Positions 1 through 9,203 are shown, counted from the stretch's first letter. The stretch: 64,000 bases of DNA from Bacteroidota bacterium (GCA_029781865.1 JAKOVW010000007.1:162133-226132); one strand, 5' to 3'. Program-made: numbers and translations. The notes: a model not told the origin generated them from the sequence alone.

Positions 1-1
1 A

Positions 2-295
2 TGGGATCTGCCATTCATTGTGGAAAAAATGGCGCATCACCCTGCAATTTGTTTTAATATCAAAGATCGCGGATTTATCAGGGAAGGCTATTGCGCAGAT
101 CTTGTCTTGTTTGATGCGGAGGACGATTATGTTGTCCGTAAAGAGCAACTACTCTATAAGTGTAATTGGTCGCCTTTGGAAGGAATGAAAATGAAGGGCA
201 GGGTAGTGTCGACATTTGTGAATGGAATTAAAATGTATGATGGTAAATCTGTGGAACGTAATATGGTCGGGCAAAGAATAGAATTCAACAGGTAA
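2..295 (+). CDS. pyrC: Dihydroorotase, C-terminal fragment (partial)
   Basis: This is the 3' end of a gene that enters from the left edge; the frame is open from base 2 to the TAA at 293-295. The roughly 97 residues resemble the C-terminal part of type I dihydroorotases and related amidohydrolases. They contain the 'G-Y-x-A-D-L-V-L-F-D' strand that re-enters the composite beta-sandwich, then the 'K-C-N-W-S-P-L-E-G' and 'T-F-V-N-G' motifs seen in bacterial dihydroorotases. The enzyme cyclises carbamoyl-aspartate in cytosolic pyrimidine synthesis. The metal-binding N-terminal part lies outside the window, so activity cannot be judged. An allantoinase or hydantoinase is the main alternative. Confidence 0.8.
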   Translation, partial: WDLPFIVEKMAHHPAICFNIKDRGFIREGYCADLVLFDAEDDYVVRKEQLLYKCNWSPLEGMKMKGRVVSTFVNGIKMYDGKSVERNMVGQRIEFNR

Positions 296-328
296 AATTT
301 AATCGAAGTATAACTTGTTTTTTCAAAT

Positions 329-386
329 AACCAACTTGTTCCTACCGGTTGTTAATTTGAACACACAAGTAGGAACAAGTATGGTT
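329..386. terminator. Large hairpin between convergent genes
   Basis: A perfect 12-bp inverted repeat (334-345 with 369-380, ACTTGTTCCTAC and its complement) is extended by five more pairs (329-333 with 382-386) past one bulged A. The loop is 23 nt. It lies between the dihydroorotase stop and the stop of the convergent hydroxylase gene. This placement fits a bidirectional terminator or mRNA 3' protector, although neither side has a strong T-run. Confidence 0.6.
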
Positions 387-396
387 ACTCACAAAG

Positions 397-1194
397 TCAT
401 GATTTCCTTACGGGCATAAAGGGCATTTTCAAAATGTTCCATACAGTTTGATCTTTATCTTCCCTGAAATCTTCCAAACCGAATTCAATGTTCTCGATGT
501 CAATCTTACCGCCTGTTCCAAAGATTCGATCCCAAAATGTAAATACATCTCCATAGTGAGAATCTGTAATTTTTCTTTCGGCTGCATGATGCATTTTATG
601 CCAGCCCGGCGTGGAAAAGACATAGCTGCCATATTTATCCACCCAATCCGGAAGTCCGATATTAGCATGTTGAAGAAAAATGAGTATGAGATAAAAACTG
701 AAATAAATAATGAAACTGGCCGGGGAAATTCCCAATACGAAAAACATGATTACCCAATTCATGGTTTGCACTATGATTTCCAGGGGATGAAAGCGCAAGG
801 AACTAGTGGAATCCAATTCAGTATCACTATGATGGACCCGGTGAAACCGCCAAAAAAACTCGAACTTATGCGTTAAAATATGATATCCGTAATCCCATAA
901 GTCAATCAAAAACATTCCGGTAATGATTAATACAGGAAGGGGGAGATGGATGAGATTCAGTAATCCAATGTTGTTTCTAGAGGTGTAATTCATTACCTCA
1001 CTTAAGATTAGTCCGCAAAGACCATTTACCACAAATGAAATCATAACCAACGCGAAATTGCGAAGACCATGTTTTTTGCGGTTAGGGCTATGAGCAAAAT
1101 AAGGAATAAAGGATTCAATGATCCAGAGGATCGCCAGCATTCCAAAAATGAGTAGAGGCTGGATGTCGTTTAATGTTTGCAATAAAGTTTCCAT
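397..1194 (-). CDS. Sterol desaturase / fatty acid hydroxylase family membrane protein
   Basis: The 265-residue protein belongs to the membrane di-iron hydroxylase superfamily. The histidine clusters that hold the two irons are visible: HILTH at 105-109, H-R-V-H-H at 118-122, and H-K-M-H-H at 199-203, with extra histidines near 136, 176 and 213. Hydrophobic segments near 12-30, 45-65, 85-103 and 145-175 anchor it in the inner membrane. Family members hydroxylate or desaturate lipid-like substrates; the substrate here cannot be read from sequence. An AraC regulator on the same strand lies about 100 bp upstream, which could make it a regulatory neighbour. Confidence 0.85.
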   Translation of the reverse strand: METLLQTLNDIQPLLIFGMLAILWIIESFIPYFAHSPNRKKHGLRNFALVMISFVVNGLCGLILSEVMNYTSRNNIGLLNLIHLPLPVLIITGMFLIDLWDYGYHILTHKFEFFWRFHRVHHSDTELDSTSSLRFHPLEIIVQTMNWVIMFFVLGISPASFIIYFSFYLILIFLQHANIGLPDWVDKYGSYVFSTPGWHKMHHAAERKITDSHYGDVFTFWDRIFGTGGKIDIENIEFGLEDFREDKDQTVWNILKMPFMPVRKS

Positions 1195-1298
1195 AAGAAT
1201 GTTTTTATCGCAAAACTGCAGCGGCTTTGATCAGGAATCGGCCAGTCCGATCGATTCAGACGTCCGGATTTAACGGAGACAGTTCCAAATGACTGATT

Positions 1299-2444
1299 TT
1301 AAGGCAATAAGCTTTTTCGGTATTCCGAAGGAGTCAGACCTGTTTGTTTTTTAAAAGCTTCATTAAAACTGGCTTTTGAGTTAAATCCACATTCAAAAGC
1401 AATGCCCAGAATGGATAAGTGCCTGAATTTGGGATCACCAACTTTTTGTTTGAATTCTTCTATTCTGCAGGAGTTAATGAAGTCGTAAAAATTAGTATGT
1501 TTATACTGATTGATCAATTGCGAAAGATGATGTATAGAAATATTTAATTCATCTGCAAGTTGCTGCAGGTTAATATCCTGTTTGAGATAAGGCTTCTCAT
1601 TGCTTATCAGCTGATCGAGTTGTCCCAGCAAGTCTCTGGCTTTTTCTTCCGAAAGACCTGATTTTTCATATTTGATATACTTTTCTGTTGCTTTCGGTAG
1701 AACTGCCGGTATGACTTCATCTTTATTGATTTCTTCGCGTATTCCCGCAAACGGAGCCTTCTGTCTGAATCCCAAATACCCCAATGTGTAAACACCAATG
1801 GAAAACAGGATATTGGACACCTGATTAGCATAATTATATCCGTAAATGGAAATAATAACACAGGTGATGAAAATAATCAGCATGGAAATGAATACGCGTT
1901 CGATCCATTTAAGATTTGATTGTGTTTCATTTGAATAGTATTCTTTAAGCAGTCTCTTGTGTTTGGATATTTTGAGCCATGAAATCAAAATATAAGTAGA
2001 GTTTGACACCAGCGTAAACAAAAAATAGTATTTCCAGCGATCCGGCAATTCGCGATAACTCTCCAGATTGAAGTTGATTTTATATTGATCCGTTTTTAGA
2101 TAAAACGGAATAAACGCAAGGACTGTAAGTATAGTTGGTGCAAAATGCAAGAGCTGAATCCTTTTGAATTCAAATTTTTTCTCTGTTATACTACAGATAT
2201 AAAAATAAAAGGAAACACCTAGAAGCAACTCCAGCGGAACCGAAATCATCGTCAGTTTTGGATATTCCAGAATGATTCTGGAATCCCAGATCACATAGTA
2301 TATCATACTCAGTGAATACAGAACAAGAAATACAGCCAGCCACCGATGTGATAATTTTTGATCTTTGGGAATTGATCCGATCAGCAAAGCAAGAAACAAG
2401 CCCTGGATGGCTCCAATTAAAATGATGATGTTAAAAATGGACAA
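1299..2444 (-). CDS. AraC-family regulator with N-terminal membrane domain
   Basis: The first 230 or so residues of this 381-residue protein form about seven hydrophobic helices (for example 2-20, 34-52, 64-85, 100-116, 190-210). They are followed by a charged linker and a C-terminal AraC/XylS double helix-turn-helix (about 280-381). The second HTH shows the family signature 'G-I-A-F-E-C-G-F-N-S-K-A-S-F-N-E-A-F-K-K' followed by G-L-T-P-S-E-Y-R. Such membrane-tethered AraC proteins are common in Bacteroidota and are thought to sense a membrane or periplasmic signal. The obvious target candidate is the downstream hydroxylase gene on the same strand; that link is inference. Confidence 0.85.
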   Translation of the reverse strand: MSIFNIIILIGAIQGLFLALLIGSIPKDQKLSHRWLAVFLVLYSLSMIYYVIWDSRIILEYPKLTMISVPLELLLGVSFYFYICSITEKKFEFKRIQLLHFAPTILTVLAFIPFYLKTDQYKINFNLESYRELPDRWKYYFLFTLVSNSTYILISWLKISKHKRLLKEYYSNETQSNLKWIERVFISMLIIFITCVIISIYGYNYANQVSNILFSIGVYTLGYLGFRQKAPFAGIREEINKDEVIPAVLPKATEKYIKYEKSGLSEEKARDLLGQLDQLISNEKPYLKQDINLQQLADELNISIHHLSQLINQYKHTNFYDFINSCRIEEFKQKVGDPKFRHLSILGIAFECGFNSKASFNEAFKKQTGLTPSEYRKSLLP

Positions 2445-2519
2445 GTAACCGGAAATTTAAATCAATAAATTACGAATTATTTATCATCAGCTTTGCATGT
2501 GCAGCCATTTATTCAATGT

Positions 2520-3365
2520 TCATATTTTAATGATCTCATGAATGGAAATTCTGCCTTTCTCATCTCTTTTAACCGTTGCTGCATCAATCTTGGGGTCATG
2601 TTCAAAGATCAGAACATGATTATGATCTGCAGCTTTTTGTAGGATGCGCTCTTTTTCTTCCAGGGTAATTAATGGCCTGACGTCATAAGCCATGACATAA
2701 GGCATTGGGATGTGATGAGATGAAGGAAATAAATCGGCACAATAAATATAAGTTTGATGATTGTATTCTATTTCGAGAATCATCATGGCCTCCGTATGTC
2801 CATAAACAAATTGAATGTTTATTCCGGGGAGCCACTCCAATGTGGGTTTGGAGTGATCTATGAATTGTACCACACCAAATTCACGGAGTGGAACAAAGTT
2901 TTCTTTTAAAAATGAATTTCTTTCGCGGTCATTTGGATTCATAGCCCAGTTCCAGTGTTTTTCATTTGACCAGTATTTAGCATTTGGAAATGTGGGAAAG
3001 AAGGATCCATTTTCATTCTTTGATACAGCGCCGCCGCAATGATCAAAATGCAGATGAGTTAGGAATACATCGGTAATATCACTGGCTTTGATGCCTTTTT
3101 CTTCCAACACATTGAGGATGTCCGTTTTGCCATGCGGCTCAAAAAAAGATTTAAATTTTGCATCTTGTTTGTCACCCATTCCGCAATCGACAAGAATTTT
3201 TCTATCCTCAGTTTCAATAAGCAAACATCGAAATGACCAGGTGCACATATTGTGTTCGTCAGGAGGATTTAATTTGTTCCAAAGTGTTTTAGGGACTACG
3301 CCAAACATAGCTCCGCCATCGAGCTTAAAAAATCCGGAATGAATGGTTTGAATCGATCGAATCAT
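2520..3365 (-). CDS. Metallo-beta-lactamase fold hydrolase
   Basis: This 281-residue protein has the metallo-beta-lactamase metal site H-L-H-F-D-H at 104-109. An upstream 'L-V-D-C-G-M-G' strand-turn lies at about 58-64, and later conserved elements include 'G-H-T' near 195 and 'Y-C-A-D' near 211. It resembles the quorum-quenching lactonase and 'MBL fold metallo-hydrolase' group more than true beta-lactamases, and it has no signal peptide, so it is probably cytosolic. Substrate is unknown. It sits alone between the AraC regulator and ribH, on the same strand but with sizeable gaps on each side. Confidence 0.85.
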   Translation of the reverse strand: MIRSIQTIHSGFFKLDGGAMFGVVPKTLWNKLNPPDEHNMCTWSFRCLLIETEDRKILVDCGMGDKQDAKFKSFFEPHGKTDILNVLEEKGIKASDITDVFLTHLHFDHCGGAVSKNENGSFFPTFPNAKYWSNEKHWNWAMNPNDRERNSFLKENFVPLREFGVVQFIDHSKPTLEWLPGINIQFVYGHTEAMMILEIEYNHQTYIYCADLFPSSHHIPMPYVMAYDVRPLITLEEKERILQKAADHNHVLIFEHDPKIDAATVKRDEKGRISIHEIIKI

Positions 3366-3461
3366 TTTGTGATATCAATTACATGATCAGAAAAAGATAC
3401 TTCATTTTAAAAGTTATGAAGTTTGCTCTGGGGTTAAGTTATCATTTTTATTCTTGGCATA

Positions 3462-3956
3462 TTACCTGTTCAGTTCATTTCTCAGGCTAAGCATTTTAAT
3501 TGCAGTAATTGCCGCTTCTTCACCTTTGTTGCCCAGCTTTCCACCCGAACGATCTTCAGCTTGTTGATGGTTGTTAACGGTAAGTACTCCAAAGATAACC
3601 GGCTTGCCGGATTGCATATTCAATTGCATGATGCCCTGAGAAACAGCATTGGCAATATAATCATCGTGTTTCGTTTCTCCTTTTATAATGCAGCCCAGGC
3701 AAATTACGGCATCCGCTTTCATTGCGTCAATGGCCCATTTTGCAGCAAGAGGCAATTCAAACGAACCTGGAACATGTAAGGTGATGATATGCTCAATGGG
3801 AACTTTGAATTGCGAAAGCAACAGGAGTGCGCCATTTTGCATTCTTTCAGTAATGTCAGAATTCCATTCAGATGCAATGATTGCATAATGGAAATTACGT
3901 GCATTCAATATATCGAATTCGCTTAAGGAGGCAGAATTAGTTAATTGCCCGGCCAT
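3462..3956 (-). CDS. ribH: 6,7-dimethyl-8-ribityllumazine synthase
   Basis: The 164-residue protein condenses 5-amino-6-ribitylaminouracil with dihydroxybutanone phosphate, the penultimate step of riboflavin synthesis. Typical motifs are 'S-E-W-N' for the ribityl end, 'V-P-G-S-F-E-L-P' in the middle, and 'G-E-T-K-H-D-D-Y-I' holding the catalytic histidine. The C-terminus has the 'R-S-G-G-K-L-G-N-K-G-E-E-A' segment. Length is normal for the family. It starts 17 bp downstream of the TPR membrane protein on the same strand, so the two are probably co-transcribed, a pairing I recall from other Bacteroidota. Confidence 0.95.
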   Translation of the reverse strand: MAGQLTNSASLSEFDILNARNFHYAIIASEWNSDITERMQNGALLLLSQFKVPIEHIITLHVPGSFELPLAAKWAIDAMKADAVICLGCIIKGETKHDDYIANAVSQGIMQLNMQSGKPVIFGVLTVNNHQQAEDRSGGKLGNKGEEAAITAIKMLSLRNELNR

Positions 3957-3973
3957 ACGAATCGATAAGCATA

Positions 3974-4684
3974 TTATTCAAGAGGAAGTATGTATTTGTC
4001 AATTCCGTTTCCATCCGATGAATCCGGATATTTGGACTTGATTTCTTTGTAGGCCTTTAATGCTCCGGCTTTATCTCCCAGTTTTTCTTTTAATACTCCG
4101 AGCTTTTTCAGATATACCGGAGTCAGAAATTCATTTTCAATGATGGTAGTCGCTTTTTCATAATGCTTAAGCGCATTGTCATTGTCATTCAGATCCGCAT
4201 AAATGTCACCGAGTATTCCTTGTTTAAGAATAGGCATGACCAAACCTGAAGGGTTGTAATCTTCAATATATTTTTTTGCGTCTTCTAACTTTTTAAGATT
4301 CAAACAGCAAATGGCTGCATAGTACTTAGCCAGGTTTCCTGCCGGAGTACCTCCATAATTTTCTGCAATTTCTGCAAAGCCTGCGAAGCCACCTCCCGGA
4401 TTTTGTAAGGCTAATTCAAATGAATCTTTCTGAAACAGGAATTCTGCCTGGTACATCTGCTCCAGGGCTTCCTTGTTTTTGGGTTCCTGATACATAAACT
4501 TGTAAAGCAACCAACCGCCAACAATCAAAACCAGTCCTCCCAGTACTCCGAGAATGGTCATTTTATGAGCTTCGAAGTAATCCTCTGCCTGATGCTTTAC
4601 CTTGCCAATGTCTATTAAAGTCTCGTCCTGTGCTGTAGTTCTTACACTTTTTGGTGTGACACTAGCCCTATATCCTTTTGCCAT
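3974..4684 (-). CDS. Membrane-anchored TPR protein upstream of ribH
   Basis: The 236-residue protein has a basic N-terminus and one transmembrane helix at about 43-63. The rest is a helical region with tetratricopeptide-like pairs (for example around 140-175, 178-205 and 208-225). The layout, a short cytoplasmic tail plus an outside TPR domain, resembles YfgM/tol-pal-type scaffold proteins that bind partners in the periplasm. The exact role is unknown. A consensus -7 box (4711-4718) predicts transcription start near 4705 and a leader of about 20 nt, so this gene probably leads a two-gene operon with ribH. Confidence 0.75.
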   Translation of the reverse strand: MAKGYRASVTPKSVRTTAQDETLIDIGKVKHQAEDYFEAHKMTILGVLGGLVLIVGGWLLYKFMYQEPKNKEALEQMYQAEFLFQKDSFELALQNPGGGFAGFAEIAENYGGTPAGNLAKYYAAICCLNLKKLEDAKKYIEDYNPSGLVMPILKQGILGDIYADLNDNDNALKHYEKATTIIENEFLTPVYLKKLGVLKEKLGDKAGALKAYKEIKSKYPDSSDGNGIDKYILPLE

Positions 4685-4710
4685 ATTCCTTTGTGAATTA
4701 AAAAACGTCG

Positions 4711-4718
4711 CAAAAATA
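4711..4718 (-). promoter_or_regulatory. -7 promoter box of the TPR-ribH operon
   Basis: Read on the minus strand the bases are TATTTTTG, an exact match to the Bacteroidota -7 consensus TAnnTTTG. The box ends 27 bp before the ATG at 4684. No clear -33 TTG is visible. Confidence 0.6.
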
Positions 4719-4795
4719 ACACGCCGGAGGGAATTTTGCCGGAATATTCTGGAGTTCAGAGAAAATTGACAACTATTTAGGACAAGCCCAAAGTT

Positions 4796-5839
4796 TTAAT
4801 TTCGTATAAAAGGGTAATCCGGTTGACTGTAATTATCCTCATACAAAGAAGACGGATCAGGATATGCAGAATTTTCGGCAAATGCCACAGCCTCATCAAT
4901 TTCAAGCTTGATCTTGTTTTGGATCTCATCGAGTTCGCTTTGACTGGCCAGACCCTGTTCAAGTATTTGGTTTTCAGTAAAATGCAATGGATCCAGGGAT
5001 TTATAATGTTCAACTTCCTCTTTAGTTCTGTAGGTACCCGGATCTGAAACAGAATGACCTCTGTAACGGTAGGTTTTGATTTCCAGGAAATAGGGTCCAT
5101 TGCCTGCCCGGATGTGTTCAGCCGCCCTTGAAATGGCTTCATGAACTTTGGCCGGATTCATTCCATCGACAGGCTCTGAAGGGATGTCGAAGGCATTGCC
5201 TATTTTATACATTTCAGTAACATTGCTGGTCCTTTCTACAGAGGTGCCCATTGCATATCCATTGTTTTCAAGGATATACAGAACGGGCAGCTTCCAGCTC
5301 ATCGCCATGTTAAAGGATTCATACAAGGCTCCCTGTCTGGCTGCACCGTCTCCAAACATGGTGACGCAAAGATTATCTGTTCCTTTGTATTTTTCAGCGA
5401 ATGCAATTCCGGTTCCAATGGGTATTTGAGCTCCAACGATCCCGTTGCCTCCGAAATACCGATGTTCTTTGGAGAAGAAGTGCATTGAGCCTCCTTTTCC
5501 TTTTACACAACCTGTTTCCTTGCCATACAATTCTGCCATGCAGGATTTGGTGGATAAGCCTCTGGATATGGCATTGCCATGTTGCCTGTAAGCGGTGACT
5601 AATGCGTCTTCTTTCCGTATGGCGCTTACCATTCCTGCAGCTATCGCTTCCTGTCCAATATAGACATGACAAAATCCCCTTATTTTCTGCTGTGAATACA
5701 TCATCAAAGTGCGTTCTTCAAATCTTCTGATTCGAAGCATGGTTTCGTACCACAGCAACCAGGTTTCCCTGGAGTACAAAGGTTCATTGACTTTTGAGGC
5801 TTTAATTTTCGGTCTGTTTAAGACTTCTGGCATATTCAT
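4796..5839 (-). CDS. pdhA: Pyruvate dehydrogenase E1 component, alpha subunit
   Basis: This is the alpha chain of the heterotetrameric E1 of pyruvate dehydrogenase, which decarboxylates pyruvate with thiamine diphosphate. It shows the 'R-R-F-E-E-R' start of the family, 'F-C-H-V-Y-I-G-Q-E-A', 'H-G-N-A-I-S-R-G' and 'G-G-N-G-I-V-G-A-Q'. The thiamine-diphosphate motif runs from GDGAARQGA to ENN, and the late loop is 'Y-R-G-H-S-V-S-D-P'. A longer reading would begin at a TTG at 5851, but that TTG lies inside a perfect -7 promoter box (5849-5856), so the ATG at 5839 is preferred (347 residues). The beta subunit gene is not next to it. Confidence 0.92.
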   Translation of the reverse strand: MNMPEVLNRPKIKASKVNEPLYSRETWLLWYETMLRIRRFEERTLMMYSQQKIRGFCHVYIGQEAIAAGMVSAIRKEDALVTAYRQHGNAISRGLSTKSCMAELYGKETGCVKGKGGSMHFFSKEHRYFGGNGIVGAQIPIGTGIAFAEKYKGTDNLCVTMFGDGAARQGALYESFNMAMSWKLPVLYILENNGYAMGTSVERTSNVTEMYKIGNAFDIPSEPVDGMNPAKVHEAISRAAEHIRAGNGPYFLEIKTYRYRGHSVSDPGTYRTKEEVEHYKSLDPLHFTENQILEQGLASQSELDEIQNKIKLEIDEAVAFAENSAYPDPSSLYEDNYSQPDYPFIRN

Positions 5840-5848
5840 AATTTGAGG

Positions 5849-5856
5849 CAAAGTTA
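5849..5856 (-). promoter_or_regulatory. -7 promoter box of pdhA
   Basis: The minus-strand sequence is TAACTTTG, an exact TAnnTTTG. Using the spacing measured at the SRP RNA gene, transcription would start near 5843. That leaves only about 4 nt before the ATG at 5839 and rules out the upstream TTG start. Confidence 0.6.
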
Positions 5857-5895
5857 AGCTGCCGGCGGCAACCTTTTTTCATGCTTTTGGAACCA

Positions 5896-7917
5896 TTAAA
5901 GTGTTTCCTGCAACCACCGGAAAAACTCATGTTGCCAGACCAGGCCATTTTGGATTTTAAGAATGTGATGACCCTCGTCCGGAATGTATAAAAGTCTTGA
6001 TTTAATATTGTGCAGGCGTGCTGCTGTAAATGCTTCGAACGCTTGAGTATCTGGTATTCGGTAGTCTTTTCCGCCTTGGATGATCAAAATAGGAGCGGTC
6101 CATTTATTAATCCATTTGTGTGGTGAAAACTGAGTATACGATTTTGGGAGTTTCTTTTGCCAGTAGGAGCCCTTCAGATCCCAATTGGCAAACCATAATT
6201 CCTCTGTACTGGCATACCAGGATTCCAGATTAAATGTACCGCAGTGGGCAATAAATGACTTAAACCGGCCTTCGTGGATGCCGGCAAGCATATAAACAGA
6301 ATAGCCTCCGAAACTTGCCCCTACAGCTCCCAATCTTTTTTTATCGACAAATGGCCGTGCAGAAACCTGATCAATTGCAGACAGATAATCTTTCATGCAT
6401 TGACCTCCCCAGTCGCCAGAAATTTCTTCGTTCCATGCCGACCCCCAACCGGGCATTCCTCTGCGATTTGGAGCTACGATGATGTATCCATTAGCAGCCA
6501 TGAGCTGAAAATTCCAACGGAATGAATAAAATTGCGAAAGTGCACTTTGAGGGCCTCCCTGACAATACAATAGAGTAGGGTATTTTTTGGTAGAATCAAA
6601 ATCAGGTGGGTAAATAACCCAGCTTAGCATTTGTTTTCCATCAGTAGTTTTTATCCATTGTTTTTCAATCTTACTCATTTTAATTCCATTATAAATTTCA
6701 GAATTGACATGAGTAATTTGTTTGTCTTCGCCAGTGGAAATATTCACCTGGAAAATTTCAGATGCATGATTCATATCAGTGCGGGTGCAAATGATATAAT
6801 CACCGCTAAGGCCTATGATGTTGTTGTAATCATGGTCAGATTTTGTAATCTGTCTGAATTTTGTTTCATGCGCTTTATTCAGATCAGATGGAATTTGTAT
6901 TTCAAACAATTGAATTAATCCGCGATAGGGAACATTGCAATAAATGAATTTGGAATCTTTACTCCAGATCAGTTGATTTACGGTTTCATCCCAATCGATT
7001 GTAATTTTATTTCTCACCCTGGTTTGAAGATCCATGATGTAGACATCATTTTTATCTGACTCGTATCCTTCTCTTGCCATGCTGGTCCAGGCAATGAATT
7101 TGCCATCCGGAGAGAATACCGGGTTTTTGTCATAACCTTTTAGTCCATCCGTAATGTTTGTGGTTTTGCCTGTAGCAATCTCGTAGAGATAAATATCTGA
7201 ATTGGTGCTAACTGCGTAATCTTTTCCCATTTTCTTTACCGATACATAAGCCAGCCATTTGCTGTCAGCACTCCAGTTCATATCATCCAATCCTCCGTTT
7301 GGCAGGGTAGGTGAGTCGTAGGGCTCTTTATATAAAAGATCTTTTTCCTGTTCAATTCCATCAGGTGAGATTCTTCCAATGAATACATGATTGGCATAAC
7401 CATCCTCCCAAACATTCCAATGACGAAACATAAGATCATCATAGATCAGTGCACTGGATTTGGAAAGATTCGGATACAGATCTGCTTTTGGGGTATTGAA
7501 TTTTACAGATCTCGAAAAAGCCATCCACTGGCCATTGGGCGATGGCAGCAAATTGGAATACTCTTCTTTGGATTGTCCAATCGATTTTCTCAATAAGCTG
7601 TGAAAAACTGTTCCGTCTTTCGAATAAATCAGGTTGCCGCCACTATCGAAACACGCATTATCCGCATTGACGCCATCTTCAGATATGCGTATGGATTCAC
7701 CACTTTTGATGTTGGTTACATATAATTGAGTACTTGATTTGTTTTTTTCAAGATCGTACCTGGTAATAGTGTAATAAACCCGTTCACCATCTTTTGAAAC
7801 AATTTCACCATTAACCCTTCCTAATGTCCAAAGCAATTCAGGAGTCATTAATTTTTGTGAGAAAAGCAGAACCGGAATCAGGAAGAGGATAACATGAACA
7901 GCTCGTTTTTGTATCAT
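5896..7917 (-). CDS. S9 family serine peptidase (prolyl oligopeptidase-like), secreted
   Basis: This 673-residue protein starts with a signal peptide (about 1-20). An N-terminal beta-propeller follows with repeated TolB-like blades such as 'W-S-A-D-S-K-W-L-A-Y' and 'F-S-P-D-G-K-F-I-A-W'. The C-terminal alpha/beta-hydrolase domain carries the catalytic triad S535 (in G-A-S-F-G-G-Y-S), D618 (in G-G-K-D-Y-R-I-P) and H650 (in D-E-G-H-H). Members of family S9 cleave short peptides, often dipeptides after proline or alanine. It probably acts in the periplasm on imported peptides. It is divergent from recF and appears monocistronic. Confidence 0.9.
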   Translation of the reverse strand: MIQKRAVHVILFLIPVLLFSQKLMTPELLWTLGRVNGEIVSKDGERVYYTITRYDLEKNKSSTQLYVTNIKSGESIRISEDGVNADNACFDSGGNLIYSKDGTVFHSLLRKSIGQSKEEYSNLLPSPNGQWMAFSRSVKFNTPKADLYPNLSKSSALIYDDLMFRHWNVWEDGYANHVFIGRISPDGIEQEKDLLYKEPYDSPTLPNGGLDDMNWSADSKWLAYVSVKKMGKDYAVSTNSDIYLYEIATGKTTNITDGLKGYDKNPVFSPDGKFIAWTSMAREGYESDKNDVYIMDLQTRVRNKITIDWDETVNQLIWSKDSKFIYCNVPYRGLIQLFEIQIPSDLNKAHETKFRQITKSDHDYNNIIGLSGDYIICTRTDMNHASEIFQVNISTGEDKQITHVNSEIYNGIKMSKIEKQWIKTTDGKQMLSWVIYPPDFDSTKKYPTLLYCQGGPQSALSQFYSFRWNFQLMAANGYIIVAPNRRGMPGWGSAWNEEISGDWGGQCMKDYLSAIDQVSARPFVDKKRLGAVGASFGGYSVYMLAGIHEGRFKSFIAHCGTFNLESWYASTEELWFANWDLKGSYWQKKLPKSYTQFSPHKWINKWTAPILIIQGGKDYRIPDTQAFEAFTAARLHNIKSRLLYIPDEGHHILKIQNGLVWQHEFFRWLQETL

Positions 7918-7931
7918 TTTGTGATTTTTGG

Positions 7932-7939
7932 CAAAAATA
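7932..7939 (-). promoter_or_regulatory. -7 promoter box of the S9 peptidase gene
   Basis: The minus-strand sequence TATTTTTG matches TAnnTTTG. The predicted start near 7926 gives a leader of about 9 nt before the ATG at 7917. Confidence 0.55.
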
Positions 7940-8102
7940 CTTCAATTGATGGAAGTTTGCAGATAGCCGGTTGGAGATAATTCAGCGCCTGTAATTCCTC
8001 GATTTAGATATAAAGCATTATTGCAGTAAAAACAGCCCTTTTTCGAAGACAAACTTTTAGATCTTTGCAATCTGAAAATTATCCTCCTAAAAGCGCACTG
8101 AT

Positions 8103-9203
8103 TTGTATATCGAAAAGCTTTCATTTTTACAATTCAAAAATTTTTCCAAAACGGATCTGGTTTTAAAACCGGGCTTTCATTTTATTACCGGGCCGAATGG
8201 TAGTGGTAAAACCAATTTTCTGGATGCCATCTATTATTTAAGCATGACGAGGAGCTTTTTGAAAATTCCGGATAAATCTTTAGTGCAGCATGGCGCTGAG
8301 TTTTTTCGCCTGGAATTAAATTATGTAAAAAACGATAAGCGTCATGAGTTAAACATTAAATGTAAGCCGCCAGGTACGAAGGAAATGGAATTGGATCATA
8401 AAAAGCTGGAGAAATTTACAGACTATATCGGGCAATTGCCCGTGGTTATTATTGCACCGGATGAGGTTTTTACCTTGATGAATGAACAGGAGGAACGGAG
8501 GAAATTTCTAAATCAGACACTTATACAATCTGATGCAGATTATTTTAATCATTTGTATGCCTACAATAAATTATTGAAACAGCGAAATGCTGCTTTGAAA
8601 CAAATGCGGCATGAATCCAGATTAAACCACCAGTTGTTGGATGCAATTGATTACGTTTTGATTCCTCATGCTATTGCTATTTACAAAAAAAGAAAAGAGC
8701 TGGTCGATAATATAAACCCATCCATTTCCGGATACGTTCGTAAAATCAGTAATGATCAGCAAGGTGGATATCTGATTTATGAATCCGAAGTAAATGATAA
8801 TTATGAACATGTGCTGAATCAGTCCAGAGAAAAGGATTATTATTCGAACAGAACCAATATCGGAGTGCACCGGGATCAGATTAATTGTATGATGGATTCT
8901 CACTTGTTGAATGAAATAGGGTCTCAGGGTCAGATGAAAAGCTTTGTTGTTGCGATGAAACTGGCACAATTTAATTACCTGCGCGCTTTAAGTGGCTCAA
9001 CACCCCTGGTCTTGCTTGATGATATTTTCGCCAAACTGGATGCCATCCGGGTGAATAAACTTTTAGAGATTCTTCAAAATGAACACATTGATCAATGTTT
9101 TATCACGGATACTCATGAAGACAGGATAGCTGTTTTAATTGACAACATAAAGGAATCCAGCTATCTTTATCGAATCAAACAGAATTGTATTCAATCCCAA
9201 TGA
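8103..9203 (+). CDS. recF: DNA replication and repair protein RecF
   Basis: RecF is an SMC-like ATPase that loads RecA at gaps with RecO and RecR. The 366-residue protein has the Walker A motif G-P-N-G-S-G-K-T at 30-37. The ABC signature region is G-S-Q-G-Q-M-K-S, and the Walker B is 'P-L-V-L-L-D-D-I-F-A-K-L-D'. Length is typical. Translation appears to begin at a TTG (8103), because the conserved first strand 'Y-I-E-K-L-S-F-L-Q-F-K-N-F' starts right there. It overlaps the next gene by 4 bp (ATGA), so the two are likely translationally coupled. Confidence 0.95.
   Translation: MYIEKLSFLQFKNFSKTDLVLKPGFHFITGPNGSGKTNFLDAIYYLSMTRSFLKIPDKSLVQHGAEFFRLELNYVKNDKRHELNIKCKPPGTKEMELDHKKLEKFTDYIGQLPVVIIAPDEVFTLMNEQEERRKFLNQTLIQSDADYFNHLYAYNKLLKQRNAALKQMRHESRLNHQLLDAIDYVLIPHAIAIYKKRKELVDNINPSISGYVRKISNDQQGGYLIYESEVNDNYEHVLNQSREKDYYSNRTNIGVHRDQINCMMDSHLLNEIGSQGQMKSFVVAMKLAQFNYLRALSGSTPLVLLDDIFAKLDAIRVNKLLEILQNEHIDQCFITDTHEDRIAVLIDNIKESSYLYRIKQNCIQSQ

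Noticed and set aside
448..876. Long open frame on the plus strand inside the membrane hydroxylase region
   Set aside because: It is the antisense shadow of the hydroxylase gene; the minus-strand frame has the full set of histidine motifs.
8069..8076. GATCTTTG as a promoter box before recF (also near 15262-15269 and 43556-43563)
   Set aside because: It differs from TAnnTTTG at the first base. It recurs before three genes, which is suggestive, but I did not list it as a site.
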